Assembly: GCF_002002705.1 (NCBI RefSeq)
Contig: NZ_MUNS01000025.1
Coordinates: 124,001 to 188,000, forward strand
DNA: 64,000 nt
Direction: 5' to 3'
DNA from: Polaromonas sp. C04
GTDB lineage: Bacteria; Pseudomonadota; Gammaproteobacteria; Burkholderiales; Burkholderiaceae_C
A program made the translations under genes and the position numbers. This document shows positions 30,019 to 41,195 of this stretch, one piece after another. The number at the start of each line of letters is the position of its first letter. Position 1 is the first letter of the stretch. The notes beneath the pieces are model-generated. The model had not been told where the DNA came from, made no database searches, and worked only from the letters and a program-made list of their open reading frames with translations.

Positions 30019-30024
30019 GCAGTT

Positions 30025-31185
30025 ATGGACATCACACAACCACTCGCCTTGCTCGGCGGATTGAGCCCGCAGCAGTTCATGAAGCGGCACTGGCAGAAAA
30101 AGCCCTTGCTGGTGCGCCAGGCTCTTGCGGGCATGGCCGGCTTTGCGGCCCTGCTGGATCGCGCCGCGCTGTTCGCGCTGGCCGGCGGCGATGACGTGGA
30201 GTCGCGTTTGGTCACCCAGGGCTCCAAGGGCTGGCGCATGCGCTCCGGCCCGTTCAGGCGCCGCGCCCTGCCGCCGCTGGGGCAGCCCGGCTGGACGCTG
30301 CTGGTGCAGGGCGTCGATCTGCACGTCGATGCCGCATACGAACTGTTGCAGCAGTTTCGTTTTGTGCCCGAGGCCCGGCTCGACGATTTGATGGTCAGCT
30401 ACGCCGTGGATGGCGGCGGCGTCGGCCCGCACTTCGACAGCTACGACGTGTTCCTGCTGCAGGCCCACGGCCGGCGCCGCTGGCGCATCGGGCGCCAGCA
30501 GGACCTGACCCTGCAGGAGGGCGTGCCGCTCAAGGTCTTGGCCAACTTCGTGCCGGAGCAGGAGTTCGTGCTGGAGCCGGGCGACCTGCTGTATTTGCCG
30601 CCGCGCTATGCCCACGACGGTGTGGCGGTGGGCGAGTGCATGACGTACTCGATCGGGTTTCGCGCGCCCCAGCGCGGCGAGATCGCGCGTGAACTGCTGC
30701 AGCGCCTGGCAGAGGACGCGGATGAGGCGGCCGGCGATGCGCTGTACCGGGACGCTGACCAGCCTGCGGCGGATTCGCCCGGCCGCATTCCGGCAAAGCT
30801 GCAGGACTTCGCGCGGCACGCGCTGCAGGCTGCGCTCAAGAACCCGCTGGCGCTGCCGCGCGCCCTGGGCGAATACCTGACCGAGCCGAAGGCCAGCGTC
30901 TGGTTCGAGCCGGCTGGGGCGCCGCGCACGTTGCGGCGCGTGGCGCTTGACCGCCGCACGCGAATGATGTTTGATGACCATCATGTTTTTATCAATGGCG
31001 AGAGCTACCGCGCCGGCGGGCGCGATGCCACGCTGATGCGGCGGCTGGCCGATCATCGGCGCCTTGAAGCAGACGATCTGCTGCGAGCCAGCGAGGGTGC
31101 CTTGTCGCTGCTGGCGTCCTGGTACGAAGCCGGCTGGTTGCATGAGCCGCCGGGCCGTTCCCAAGGCGAACACCGCAGCGCGTAG
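30025..31185 (+). CDS. JmjC/cupin oxygenase, ribosomal protein L16 arginine hydroxylase-like
   Basis: 2-oxoglutarate/Fe(II) oxygenase of 386 residues, resembling YcfD/RoxA, which hydroxylates an arginine of ribosomal protein L16. The start LGGLSPQQFMKRHWQKKPLL is the family N-terminus; the iron triad reads His136 and Asp138 in PHFDSYDVFLLQ, and His197 in PPRYAHDGVAVG. A basic stretch GRRRWRIG and a C-terminal winged-helix-like dimerisation region follow. It is single-copy and oppositely oriented to the slyD-like gene. Another JmjC function cannot be excluded by sequence alone. Confidence 0.9.
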   Translation: MDITQPLALLGGLSPQQFMKRHWQKKPLLVRQALAGMAGFAALLDRAALFALAGGDDVESRLVTQGSKGWRMRSGPFRRRALPPLGQPGWTLLVQGVDLHVDAAYELLQQFRFVPEARLDDLMVSYAVDGGGVGPHFDSYDVFLLQAHGRRRWRIGRQQDLTLQEGVPLKVLANFVPEQEFVLEPGDLLYLPPRYAHDGVAVGECMTYSIGFRAPQRGEIARELLQRLAEDADEAAGDALYRDADQPAADSPGRIPAKLQDFARHALQAALKNPLALPRALGEYLTEPKASVWFEPAGAPRTLRRVALDRRTRMMFDDHHVFINGESYRAGGRDATLMRRLADHRRLEADDLLRASEGALSLLASWYEAGWLHEPPGRSQGEHRSA

Positions 31186-31242
31186 CGCGCAGGTTGACTG
31201 ATAGGGGCGGTGCGGCGCTTTAATGCTGGCGGAGGTGCTGTC

Positions 31243-31806
31243 ATGACGATGAAACAGATCGGGACAACAGATGACGGAGATGAGGGGCCGGCCGATGCCG
31301 CAGCGGCACGTGTCAGCACCGCATCCGGCCTGCCCTCGGGCCGGTTTTCGGGGCGCAGCGAATTCGCGCAGATCGTGCGCGATGCGCTGGCCTGCGCCGC
31401 GCGCGAGGGCTGGCACGAAATCATCGTCAGCGACGCCAGCTTCGAAGACTGGCCGCTGGGCGAGCGAGCGCTCGCCGAGTCGCTGCAGGCATGGTCGAAA
31501 GCAGGGCGCAAATTCACCATGCTGGCCCGGCACTACGACGAAGTGAGCCGGCGTCACGCCCGCTTTGTGAGCTGGCGCCGGACCTGGGCGCACATTGTGG
31601 AATGCCGCCGTTGTGTGGTGGCCGATCCGCTGGAGCTGCCCAGCGCGATCTGGAGTCCGGTCTGGGCGCTGCGCCGGCTCGATCTGGAGCGCAGTACCGG
31701 CACCTGCGGCAGCGAGCCCGAGCGCCGCCTGCAGATCCGGGAGGCGCTGGGCGAGTGGCTGCGCAAGAGCACGCCGGGGTTTCCGGCTTCCACCCTGGGT
31801 CTTTAG
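31243..31806 (+). CDS. Conserved hypothetical protein
   Basis: 187-residue cytoplasmic protein I cannot assign firmly. After a disordered, acidic N-terminus (about 40 residues) comes a compact region: EFAQIVRDALACAAREGWHEIIVSD, FEDWPLGERALAESLQAW, then RKFTMLARHYDEVSRRHARF, WRRTWAHIVECRRCVV. The pattern of a strand, an exact 'DxxFxDWPLG' loop and a second strand with HYDE recalls PLD-like domains (DUF7931 type), but the fit is by eye. The ATG at 31243 is preceded by GGAGG. It follows the hydroxylase gene on the same strand (57 nt). Confidence 0.7.
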   Translation: MTMKQIGTTDDGDEGPADAAAARVSTASGLPSGRFSGRSEFAQIVRDALACAAREGWHEIIVSDASFEDWPLGERALAESLQAWSKAGRKFTMLARHYDEVSRRHARFVSWRRTWAHIVECRRCVVADPLELPSAIWSPVWALRRLDLERSTGTCGSEPERRLQIREALGEWLRKSTPGFPASTLGL

Positions 31807-31875
31807 CGCCCCCCGACGAGGACAAAGTGTTGCTTTTTTGGTATTCGGGTTTCCGATACTTGTAATTGCCAGCAC

Positions 31876-31881
31876 TATAAT
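31876..31881 (+). promoter_or_regulatory. -10 hexamer (TATAAT) before the Ala-rich lipoprotein
   Basis: A perfect TATAAT in the 182-nt gap, 107 nt before the ATG. No good -35 is found at 17 nt; TTCCGA (31851-31856) is 19 nt upstream. It suggests strong expression of the small lipoprotein and a leader of about 100 nt. Confidence 0.45.
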
Positions 31882-31988
31882 GGCGGCCAGAGATGAAAGA
31901 GCTCGAGTGCTTTCCCTCGGTCAATGCAGTTTTTTTGCTGTGCTGACAATTTCCGGAAGTTGTTTTTCTCCATTTAAGGAATTTTCAA

Positions 31989-32300
31989 ATGAATAAGTCT
32001 CTCGTTCTGGCCGCTGTGATTGCTGCCGCTGCCCTGGTTGCCTGCGGCAAAAAAGATGAAGCTCCGGCACCGGCCGAAGCGCCCGCTGCTGCTGCTCCCG
32101 CGGCCCCTGATGCTGCTGCTTCCGCTGCTGCCGGCGCTGCGAGCGACGCTGCTGGTGCTGCTACGACGGCCGCTGGTGCCGCTTCGACGGCTGCCGACGC
32201 CGCTTCGACGGCCGCTTCCGCTGCTGGTGCTGCTGCTGACGCAGTCAAAGATGCTGCTGGCGCTGTCAAAGACGCCGCTGGCGCCATGAAGAAGCCTTAA
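31989..32300 (+). CDS. Alanine-rich small lipoprotein
   Basis: 103-residue protein with a lipoprotein signal (MNKSLVLAAVIAAAALVAC, Cys19) and a mature part composed mostly of Ala with Asp, Lys, Ser, Thr and Gly. The residues 40-100 form degenerate repeats of the type DAAGAA/STAADAAS and end in two near-identical KDAAGAVKDAAGAMK units, predicted as a long amphipathic helix. It resembles LEA-like or Lpp-like low-complexity envelope proteins; no function can be given. A perfect TATAAT lies upstream and a strong terminator behind, so it is a monocistronic, probably abundant transcript. Confidence 0.85.
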   Translation: MNKSLVLAAVIAAAALVACGKKDEAPAPAEAPAAAAPAAPDAAASAAAGAASDAAGAATTAAGAASTAADAASTAASAAGAAADAVKDAAGAVKDAAGAMKKP

Positions 32301-32332
32301 GTCCAAGTAATCGCTCTCCAGCGTTTCTTGAA

Positions 32333-32356
32333 AAGCCACCGCAAGGTGGCTTTTTT
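32333..32356 (+). terminator. Rho-independent terminator
   Basis: Stem AAGCCACC / GGTGGCTT with a GCAA tetraloop (32341-32344), followed by TTTTTT up to 32356. Position is 33 nt after the alanine-rich lipoprotein stop. A stretch of A residues before the stem makes it partly bidirectional. Confidence 0.88.
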
Positions 32357-32396
32357 GTGGCTGGCACACACTCGCAGCAGCCGCGGCATGCTGCGC

Positions 32397-33173
32397 TTAC
32401 ACCTCGATCCAGGGGGTGCCATCGATCGCGTGGGCAGTGTCGATCTCCGGCGCTGTGCGCCCGAGGGCCGCCGCCAGTGCGGCGCGCACCAGCTCCGGAC
32501 GGTTGTTTTGCTCGCTCAGGTGCGCCGCCACCACGCGGTTCAGCCCCGCATGCTGCACCGCCAGCGCAATGGCAGCTGCGTCGGCATTGGCCAGATGGCC
32601 GTGCGGGCCGCCCACCCGCTTTTTCAGGAAAACCGGATAGCCGGACGCCGCCAGCAACTCCGGGTCATGGTTGCACTCCAGCAGCAGCGCCTGACAGTGG
32701 CCGAGATGCGCGAGCACGTGTGTCGTGGAGTGCCCCAGATCGGTCAATACGCCGAGCTTTGAGGCGCCGTCCGAGCAGGTCAGCTGCAGCGGCTCGCGCG
32801 CGTCGTGCGGCACGGTGAACGGCATTACCTGCAGTCCCCCGAGGTCGATGGCCTGCGCATCGCGCGCCGTCTTGAAGAGGCCCTCGAAGTCGCACGGACC
32901 GAGGGCGGCATAGGTGCCCTGGCTCATCCACACCGGAATCCGCTCGCGCAGCGCCAGCTGGCGTGCGCAGCCGATGTGGTCGCCATGTTCGTGGGTGATG
33001 AAGATGGCGTCGAGCTGGCTGGCCGCCAAGCCCGCCCGACCGAGCCGGGCATCCAGATGCTTCAGGCCGAAGCCGCAGTCGATCAGCAGGCGGGTGACCT
33101 GGTTGCCGCTGCGTGCTTCAACCACCGTGGCGTTGCCCGAGCTGCCGCTGCCCAGACTCCTGAATCTCAACAT
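32397..33173 (-). CDS. MBL-fold metal-dependent hydrolase (YycJ/WalJ-like)
   Basis: 258-residue metallo-beta-lactamase-fold protein. It begins LRFRSLGSGSSGNATVVE and has the metal motif HEHGDH (61-66), a second His in the TVPHDAREP stretch and Asp in LTDLGHSTTH. These match the YycJ/WalJ phosphodiesterase/nuclease subgroup, some of which have 5'-exonuclease activity in DNA repair; substrate here is not known. It follows bamC by 12 nt and lies at the end of the dapA-bamC unit, an order often seen in Burkholderiales. Confidence 0.9.
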   Translation of the reverse strand: MLRFRSLGSGSSGNATVVEARSGNQVTRLLIDCGFGLKHLDARLGRAGLAASQLDAIFITHEHGDHIGCARQLALRERIPVWMSQGTYAALGPCDFEGLFKTARDAQAIDLGGLQVMPFTVPHDAREPLQLTCSDGASKLGVLTDLGHSTTHVLAHLGHCQALLLECNHDPELLAASGYPVFLKKRVGGPHGHLANADAAAIALAVQHAGLNRVVAAHLSEQNNRPELVRAALAAALGRTAPEIDTAHAIDGTPWIEV

Positions 33174-33185
33174 GCCACGGGCAGG

Positions 33186-34289
33186 CTACTTGAGGTCGTC
33201 GGCAATGACCTTGACGATGCGCTGGGCGTTGGCCGAGCTCTCGGGCGCGCCGCTGGCGTTCAGCACCGACACGGTGGTCGCGTCGCCCTGGCTCTGCAGC
33301 GCAATGCGGTACTGCAACGGCGGCGTGGCCGCTTTCGAGCCGCTGAACAGCTTGCTGAAGAAGCCCGGCTCACTGTTGTCGGTAGTCGGGTCCACGTAGC
33401 GCACAAAGTACAGGCCCTTGCTGCGGTCCCGGTCTTCCACGGTGAAGCCGGTGCGGTCCAGCGTCAGGCCGACGCGGCGCCAGGCACGGTCGAAGCCCTC
33501 GTCCATCTGCACCACCGGCTGGTTGTTCAGCATGGCCACGCGTGCGGTCGGCTTGACGATCGCGGCCTCGGCAACCAGGGCCTTGGATTGCGCTTCCGAG
33601 GCGCCCAGCTTGAGCATCAGGCGGCGCAGGAACTCGGTCTCGAGTTCCGGGTCGGAGGGCCTGGGTTGCCATGTGGTCTGGGTTTTTTGCGTATCGGTGT
33701 AGACCTCGACCATGCCGCGGTGGCTGATGAAGATATCGGTGCCGCCCGCGCCGGTGCGCTCCAGCCGCGTGCGGAATTTGTCGCGCTGGCCGGTGTCATA
33801 AGCCGAATCGAACACCTTGCCGATGGTTCTGCGGATGATGTCCTGCGGAATCTTGGCACGGTTTTCGGCCCAGTCGGTTTCCATGATGCCGAGCTTGCGA
33901 TCGTCCAGGGTCAGCAGAAAACCATTTTCCTGCCAGAAGTCGCGCACCGGTCCCCAGAGCTGATCGGCCGGACGGTTCACCACCAGCCAACGATCATTGC
34001 CGTCGCGCTCGATGTGCATGTCACCCAGTTTCGAGACAGCCGTGGTGGGCTCGGCAGGCGCAGCGGCCTGGGTGCTCTGGTAGCCGCTGGCGGTGACGGC
34101 GCCGCCGGGGACGACGTACCGGTTGTTGGGCGCCAACTGCGTCAAATCGGGAGGAACCTCCAGGCCGGCCGCCTTGGTGGCGCTCTTGTAGTCGATCTTG
34201 TCGCTCTGCAGCATCGAGCAGGCGCCCAGCGTCAGTGTCAGGCCCAGAAGTGCCAGTCGTCTTGCAAATTGATTCACGCGGTATTCCAT
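33186..34289 (-). CDS. bamC: Outer-membrane assembly lipoprotein BamC
   Basis: Accessory lipoprotein of the BAM complex that inserts beta-barrel proteins into the outer membrane. The 367-residue precursor has a lipobox at Cys24 (TLGACSML), then the conserved unstructured stretch that binds BamD (DKIDYKSATKAAGLEVPPDL) and two helix-grip domains (about 105-215 and 255-365). The VVNRPADQLWGPVRDFWQENGF and LEDRDRS-like segments are typical. The ATG at 34289 is the one before the signal peptide. It follows dapA by 17 nt. Confidence 0.93.
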   Translation of the reverse strand: MEYRVNQFARRLALLGLTLTLGACSMLQSDKIDYKSATKAAGLEVPPDLTQLAPNNRYVVPGGAVTASGYQSTQAAAPAEPTTAVSKLGDMHIERDGNDRWLVVNRPADQLWGPVRDFWQENGFLLTLDDRKLGIMETDWAENRAKIPQDIIRRTIGKVFDSAYDTGQRDKFRTRLERTGAGGTDIFISHRGMVEVYTDTQKTQTTWQPRPSDPELETEFLRRLMLKLGASEAQSKALVAEAAIVKPTARVAMLNNQPVVQMDEGFDRAWRRVGLTLDRTGFTVEDRDRSKGLYFVRYVDPTTDNSEPGFFSKLFSGSKAATPPLQYRIALQSQGDATTVSVLNASGAPESSANAQRIVKVIADDLK

Positions 34290-34306
34290 TAAATTGTTGC
34301 GGTCGG

Positions 34307-35188
34307 TCAGAGCAGGCCGGCCGAGCGCAGCGCACCCTCGACCACGGCTTCGTTGGAGGGGGCGATGGGGGTCATGGGCAGGCGCAGGGTGCCCCCGCAC
34401 AGACCCATGCGGGCCATGGCCCACTTCACAGGCATCGGGTTGGCTTCCACGAACAGGTGCTTGTGCACCGGCATCAGCTTGAACTGGATTTCCATGGCGC
34501 GCCGCGCATCGCCCGCGATGGCGGCCACGCACAGTTCGTGCATCAGGCGCGGCGCGATGTTCGCCGTGACGCTGATGTTGCCCTGGCCACCGCACAGCAT
34601 CAGCGCGACCGCCGTCGGATCGTCGCCCGAATATACCGAAAAACCCTTGGGCACGTCGCGGATCAGCCACTGTGCGCGCTCGATGTTGCCCGTCGCTTCC
34701 TTGATGCCGACGATGCCCGGAACCTGTGCCAGCCGCAGCACGGTGTCGTGCGCCATATCGGCGACCGAGCGCCCGGGCACGTTGTACAGCACCATGGGCA
34801 GGTCCACGGCTTCGGCAATGGCCTTGAAGTGCCGGTACTGGCCTTCCTGGCCGGGCTTGTTGTAGTAGGGCACGACCTGCAAGTGGCAGTCGGCGCCGAC
34901 CTCTTTGGCAAAGCGTGTGAGCTCGATGGCCTCGGAGGTCGAGTTGGCACCGCAGCCGGCCATGACGGGCACACGGCCTTTGGCCTGCTCGACGGCGACG
35001 CGGATGATTTCGCAGTGCTCCTGCACGTTGACCGTGGGCGACTCGCCGGTGGTGCCGACCACGCCGATGCAGTCGGTGCCCTCCGCGATGTGCCAGTCGA
35101 TCAGTTTGCGCAGGGTGGGGTAGTCCACGCTGCCGTCTTCCTGCATCGGGGTCACGATGGCCACGGTGCTGCCGGTAATGGGTGTCAT
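34307..35188 (-). CDS. dapA: 4-hydroxy-tetrahydrodipicolinate synthase
   Basis: First committed step of lysine/diaminopimelate synthesis, condensing pyruvate and aspartate semialdehyde. The 293-residue TIM barrel contains [10 protein letters not shown], the signature [28 protein letters not shown], the catalytic Tyr in [10 protein letters not shown] and the Schiff-base Lys in [14 protein letters not shown]. All catalytic residues are present. It precedes bamC, a conserved order, and starts 34 nt after the methyltransferase stop. Confidence 0.97.
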   Translation of the reverse strand: MTPITGSTVAIVTPMQEDGSVDYPTLRKLIDWHIAEGTDCIGVVGTTGESPTVNVQEHCEIIRVAVEQAKGRVPVMAGCGANSTSEAIELTRFAKEVGADCHLQVVPYYNKPGQEGQYRHFKAIAEAVDLPMVLYNVPGRSVADMAHDTVLRLAQVPGIVGIKEATGNIERAQWLIRDVPKGFSVYSGDDPTAVALMLCGGQGNISVTANIAPRLMHELCVAAIAGDARRAMEIQFKLMPVHKHLFVEANPMPVKWAMARMGLCGGTLRLPMTPIAPSNEAVVEGALRSAGLL

Positions 35189-35222
35189 ATCCGCAACTTG
35201 AAACGGTAAACCAGCATTCTAA

Positions 35223-35816
35223 CTAGAGCATGTAACGCGTCGGGAGTTCCGCAGCGTGCTGCCTGACCGCCACGACGCGCTGCACGAAACGATCCGGACC
35301 TTGCAGGAATCCGTCCTCGAAAGCCACCACCCGCAGGCCCTCGCACGCGCGCCACAGTTCACCCGGCTGCAGCAAAAAATCGGGCCGCGACGGTTTGCCG
35401 ACCGTCTCGTTGCCGGCGGCAAAGGTCTCATAGATCAGCACGCCGCCGGGCGCCACGCTCGCCACAATGGCGGGCAGCAGCGGGCGCCACAGGTAGTTGG
35501 TGACGATCACCGCGTCGAACGTGCGCACCTGCGTGCCGGCCGAAAACGGCCAGGGCCCGCTTTCAAGGTCCGCCAGCAGCGCTTCGGCCTGGCCCGCGGC
35601 GACCAGGTCTGCTATTGAATCGATAGCGTCCTGTGACCGATCCACGCCGGTCACGGGGTGATTTCGTTGTGCAAACCAGCGCAGATGGCGGCCGTGGCCG
35701 CAGGCCACATCCAGTACCGTGCCGCGCGCGGGCACCAGGTGCGACCAGCGCTGGATCCACGCGGAAGCGGCCGCGCTGCCGTGCGGGTCTGGGGTTGCTT
35801 TAGTGAGGTTTGACAT
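35223..35816 (-). CDS. Class I SAM-dependent methyltransferase
   Basis: 197-residue methyltransferase. SAM-binding motif I is VLDVACGHGRHLRWFA (about 34-49), motif II GVDRSQDAI with the ribose-binding Asp, and the TFDAVIVTNYLWRPLL strand is motif IV. The sequence GHGRHLRWFA resembles the TehB/UbiE-like group, but the substrate cannot be told. Its start overlaps the SDR gene by 17 nt, so both are co-translated. A core-only copy of the dispersed element lies inside (35611-35627). Confidence 0.88.
   Translation of the reverse strand: MSNLTKATPDPHGSAAASAWIQRWSHLVPARGTVLDVACGHGRHLRWFAQRNHPVTGVDRSQDAIDSIADLVAAGQAEALLADLESGPWPFSAGTQVRTFDAVIVTNYLWRPLLPAIVASVAPGGVLIYETFAAGNETVGKPSRPDFLLQPGELWRACEGLRVVAFEDGFLQGPDRFVQRVVAVRQHAAELPTRYML
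35611..35627. repeat. Core-only copy of the dispersed element (inside methyltransferase gene)
   Basis: Exact core GCTATTGAATCGATAGC. AGCCC is not found at 25 nt on either side. Confidence 0.55.
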
Positions 35817-36612
35817 TGTCTTTGAGCGCCGCCAGCGCCATGTTTTCCACCATGCCGGGCACCAGCAGTTTCATGAAGCGCCCGATCTTGCCCTTGCGGC
35901 TCATCACCACCTCGCGCCGGCGCTGCGCCATGCCGTCAAGGATCAGGCGCGCGCATTCCTCCACGCTCATCGCGTCGTCCTCTTTCAGGCCGCTGGCGCC
36001 TGCCGCCACGCCCGCCGCGTTGAAGCCGCGGTAGCGGGTCTGCGTCGCCACCACGCCGGGGTAGGCGGTGGTCACGCTCACCCCCCCGAGCTTGAGTTCG
36101 GCGCGCAGGGCCTCGAAAAAGCCGGTCATGGCGAACTTGGTCGCACTGTAGGCGGTGCGCCCGGGTACGCCGATCAGTCCGGCCAGCGAGGACACCGCCA
36201 CGATGCTGCCGCGCGCGGCCTTGAGGTGCGGCAGCGCCGCGTGGGTGCACCAGACGCTGCCCCACAGGTTCACGCGCATCAGGTCCTCGTACCAACCCAG
36301 GTCCTGCGCCTTGACGTCCGCAAACAGCGCCTGGGCCGACATGCCGGCGTTGTTGATCAGCGCGTCGACGCGGCCGAATTTCTCCACCGTGGCGGCAATC
36401 AGCTGGCGGCACTGCGCCTGCTGTGACACGTCGGTTTTGACCACCAGCGTCTGCGCGCCATGCGCCGCGCACTGCCCGGCGACCTGCTGCAGCAGGGCTT
36501 CGTTGCGCGCGGCCAGCACCAGCGCTACCTGCGTGCCGTGCGTCTGCGCCAGCTGGCGCGCCATTTCGGCGCCAATGCCATCGGAGGCGCCCGTGAGGAC
36601 GATCGTTTTCAT
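35800..36612 (-). CDS. SDR-family oxidoreductase
   Basis: 270-residue short-chain dehydrogenase/reductase with a classical Rossmann fold: TGASDGIGAEMA (cofactor loop, about 7-18), VLAARNEA, NNAGMSAQ, catalytic Ser in VAVSSLAG and YSATK (Tyr-x-x-x-Lys). The Ala-Arg-Asn after the second strand suggests NADP(H). C-terminal RKGKIGRFMKLLVPGMVENM may touch the membrane. The substrate is unknown. The ATG at 36612 is the start of MKTIVLTGAS; an upstream in-frame Met gives non-family residues. It heads a unit with the methyltransferase and is divergent from parE across 162 nt. Confidence 0.9.
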   Translation of the reverse strand: MKTIVLTGASDGIGAEMARQLAQTHGTQVALVLAARNEALLQQVAGQCAAHGAQTLVVKTDVSQQAQCRQLIAATVEKFGRVDALINNAGMSAQALFADVKAQDLGWYEDLMRVNLWGSVWCTHAALPHLKAARGSIVAVSSLAGLIGVPGRTAYSATKFAMTGFFEALRAELKLGGVSVTTAYPGVVATQTRYRGFNAAGVAAGASGLKEDDAMSVEECARLILDGMAQRRREVVMSRKGKIGRFMKLLVPGMVENMALAALKDNVKPH

Positions 36613-36760
36613 GGGGTGTGGCGTGCTCGTATGGTGGACAGTGCTTTGCAAGGGGCGGTCATCGGGGGAATGTAACGAATTCGGCCTCGGGCGGCTGTCG
36701 CATCGGTCGTGGATTGCCTTTGGGCTGTATTTGTATCCAGTGGTTTGAGTGGCGGCGGAC

Positions 36761-36766
36761 TACAAT
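36761..36766 (+). promoter_or_regulatory. -10-like TACAAT before parE
   Basis: TACAAT ends 8 nt before the parE ATG (36775), with no Shine-Dalgarno site between. The -35 region is poor by eye. Confidence 0.4.
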
Positions 36767-36774
36767 TCGCCGCT

Positions 36775-38754
36775 ATGGCAACGAATTCTGCAGTCAACCC
36801 CCCCGAATATTCCGAAGGCTCGATCCGCGTTCTCAAGGGCCTGGAGCCCGTCAAGCAGCGCCCGGGCATGTACACCCGCACCGACAATCCGCTGCACGTG
36901 ATCCAGGAAGTGCTGGACAACTCCGCCGACGAGGCGCTGGCCGGCCACGGCAAGAAGATCAGGGTCACGCTGCACCAGGACGGCTCGGTCAGTGTCGAGG
37001 ACGACGGCCGCGGCATTCCGTTCGGCCTGCACCCCGAAGAAAAAGCACCCGTGATCGAGCTGGTGTTCACCCGGCTGCACGCCGGCGGCAAGTTCGACAA
37101 GGGCAGCGGCGGCGCCTACAGTTTCTCGGGCGGCCTGCACGGCGTGGGCGTCTCCGTGACCAATGCGCTGGCAAAGCGGCTGGAGGCCACGTCGTACCGC
37201 GACGGCACGGTGGCGGCGCTGGTGTTTGCGGGTGGCGATGTGGTGGAGCCCTTGACGCTGCGCCCGGCCGCCGAAGGTGACCGTAAATGCGGCACCAGCG
37301 TGCGCGTCTGGCCCGACGCCAAATACTTCGAGGCGGCCGCGCTGCCGATGCACGAGCTCACGCACCTGCTGCGCAGCAAGGCCGTGCTGATGCCGGGTGT
37401 GACCGTGACGCTGACCGTCGAGAAGACCCGCGAGGTGCAAACCTGGCTCTACAAGGGCGGCCTGCGCGATTACCTGATGCAGGAGTTGAACGCCGACCCG
37501 GTGATCCCGCTGTTCGAGGGCGAGGGCTTTGCCGATGCCGCGCACGACAGCTTTGCCGAAGGCGAGGGCGCGCAGTGGTGCGTGGCCTTCACCGAAGACG
37601 GCCAGCCGGTGCGCGAGAGCTACGTCAACCTGATTCCCACCAGCGCCGGGGGCACGCACGAGAGCGGCCTGCGCGACGGGCTGTTCACCGCCGTCAGGAG
37701 CTTTATCGAGCTGCACTCGCTTAGCCCGAAGGGCGTCAAGCTGCTGCCCGAGGACGTGTTTGCACGCGCCTCGTATGTGCTCTCGGCCAAGGTGCTGGAC
37801 CCGCAGTTCCAGGGCCAGATCAAGGAACGCCTGAACTCGCGCGATGCGGTGCGTCTCGTCTCCAGCTTCGTGCGCCCCGCGCTGGAGCTCTGGCTCAACG
37901 AGCATGTGGACTACGGCAAGAAGCTGGCCGAGCTCGCCATCCGGGCCGCGCAGACGCGCCAGCGCGCCGGCCAGAAGGTGGAAAAGCGCAAGGGCTCGGG
38001 CGTGGCCGTGCTGCCCGGCAAGCTGACCGACTGCGAAAGCAGGGATCTGGCCTACAACGAGGTGTTTCTGGTGGAAGGCGACTCGGCCGGCGGCAGCGCC
38101 AAGATGGGCCGCGACAAGGAAAGCCAGGCGATTTTGCCGCTGCGCGGCAAGGTGCTCAACACCTGGGAGGTCGAGCGCGACCGGCTGTTTGCCAACACCG
38201 AAATCCACGACATCGCGGTGGCCATCGGCGTGGACCCGCATGGCCCCGCCGATACGCCCGATTTGAGCGGCCTGCGCTACGGCAAGATCTGCATCCTGTC
38301 GGACGCCGACGTCGATGGCTCGCACATCCAGGTGCTGTTGCTGACGCTGTTTTTCCGCCATTTCCCCAAGCTGATCGAAACCGGCCATGTGTTCGTGGCG
38401 CGCCCGCCGCTGTTCCGGGTCGATGCGCCCGCGCGCGGCAAGAAGCCCGCGTCCAAGGCCTATGCACTGGACGATGGCGAGCTGACCGCGATCCTGGACA
38501 AGCTGCGCAAGGAAGGCGTGCGCGAGTCCGCGTGGACCATCAGCCGCTTCAAGGGGCTCGGTGAAATGAACGCGGAGCAGCTGTGGGAAACCACGCTGAA
38601 TCCGGACACGCGCCGCCTGCTGCCGGTGCAGCTCGGCACGCTGGACTTTTTGCAAACCGAAAATCTGATCACCAAACTCATGGGCAAGGGCGAGGCTGCG
38701 GCGCGGCGCGAACTCATGGAGCTGCACGGCGACGCCGTGGAAATTGATATCTGA
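36775..38754 (+). CDS. parE: DNA topoisomerase IV subunit B
   Basis: ATPase subunit of topoisomerase IV, which decatenates daughter chromosomes. The 659-residue protein has the GHKL ATPase domain ([21 protein letters not shown], the [14 protein letters not shown] loop), the transducer, and the Toprim domain ([26 protein letters not shown]). [10 protein letters not shown] is present. GyrB-specific insertions are missing and the partner parC follows 17 nt later, so this is ParE. The ATG is the first that gives [20 protein letters not shown]. Confidence 0.97.
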   Translation: MATNSAVNPPEYSEGSIRVLKGLEPVKQRPGMYTRTDNPLHVIQEVLDNSADEALAGHGKKIRVTLHQDGSVSVEDDGRGIPFGLHPEEKAPVIELVFTRLHAGGKFDKGSGGAYSFSGGLHGVGVSVTNALAKRLEATSYRDGTVAALVFAGGDVVEPLTLRPAAEGDRKCGTSVRVWPDAKYFEAAALPMHELTHLLRSKAVLMPGVTVTLTVEKTREVQTWLYKGGLRDYLMQELNADPVIPLFEGEGFADAAHDSFAEGEGAQWCVAFTEDGQPVRESYVNLIPTSAGGTHESGLRDGLFTAVRSFIELHSLSPKGVKLLPEDVFARASYVLSAKVLDPQFQGQIKERLNSRDAVRLVSSFVRPALELWLNEHVDYGKKLAELAIRAAQTRQRAGQKVEKRKGSGVAVLPGKLTDCESRDLAYNEVFLVEGDSAGGSAKMGRDKESQAILPLRGKVLNTWEVERDRLFANTEIHDIAVAIGVDPHGPADTPDLSGLRYGKICILSDADVDGSHIQVLLLTLFFRHFPKLIETGHVFVARPPLFRVDAPARGKKPASKAYALDDGELTAILDKLRKEGVRESAWTISRFKGLGEMNAEQLWETTLNPDTRRLLPVQLGTLDFLQTENLITKLMGKGEAAARRELMELHGDAVEIDI

Positions 38755-38771
38755 ACGCGACTCCTTTTTCA

Positions 38772-41114
<2,343 letters not shown>

Positions 41115-41128
41115 TCATAACATGCTGT

Positions 41129-41170
41129 AGCCCTTACCCATAGGGCGCTATCAGCTATCAACATGATAGT
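41129..41170 (+). repeat. Dispersed 42-nt element, full copy (after parC)
   Basis: AGCCC at 41129 and core GCTATCAACATGATAGT at 41154-41170, offset 25 nt (last core base T). It lies 14 nt after the parC stop, in the gap to the convergent TetR gene, where the hairpin might end transcripts. Confidence 0.7.
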
Positions 41171-41195
41171 AGTCGAGGTTTCGCTGCCCCGACGT

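Noticed and set aside
32090-32300. Repeats in the alanine-rich lipoprotein gene as a CRISPR-like array
   Set aside because: Repeat units are degenerate codons for Ala/Asp/Lys with no constant repeat-spacer layout.
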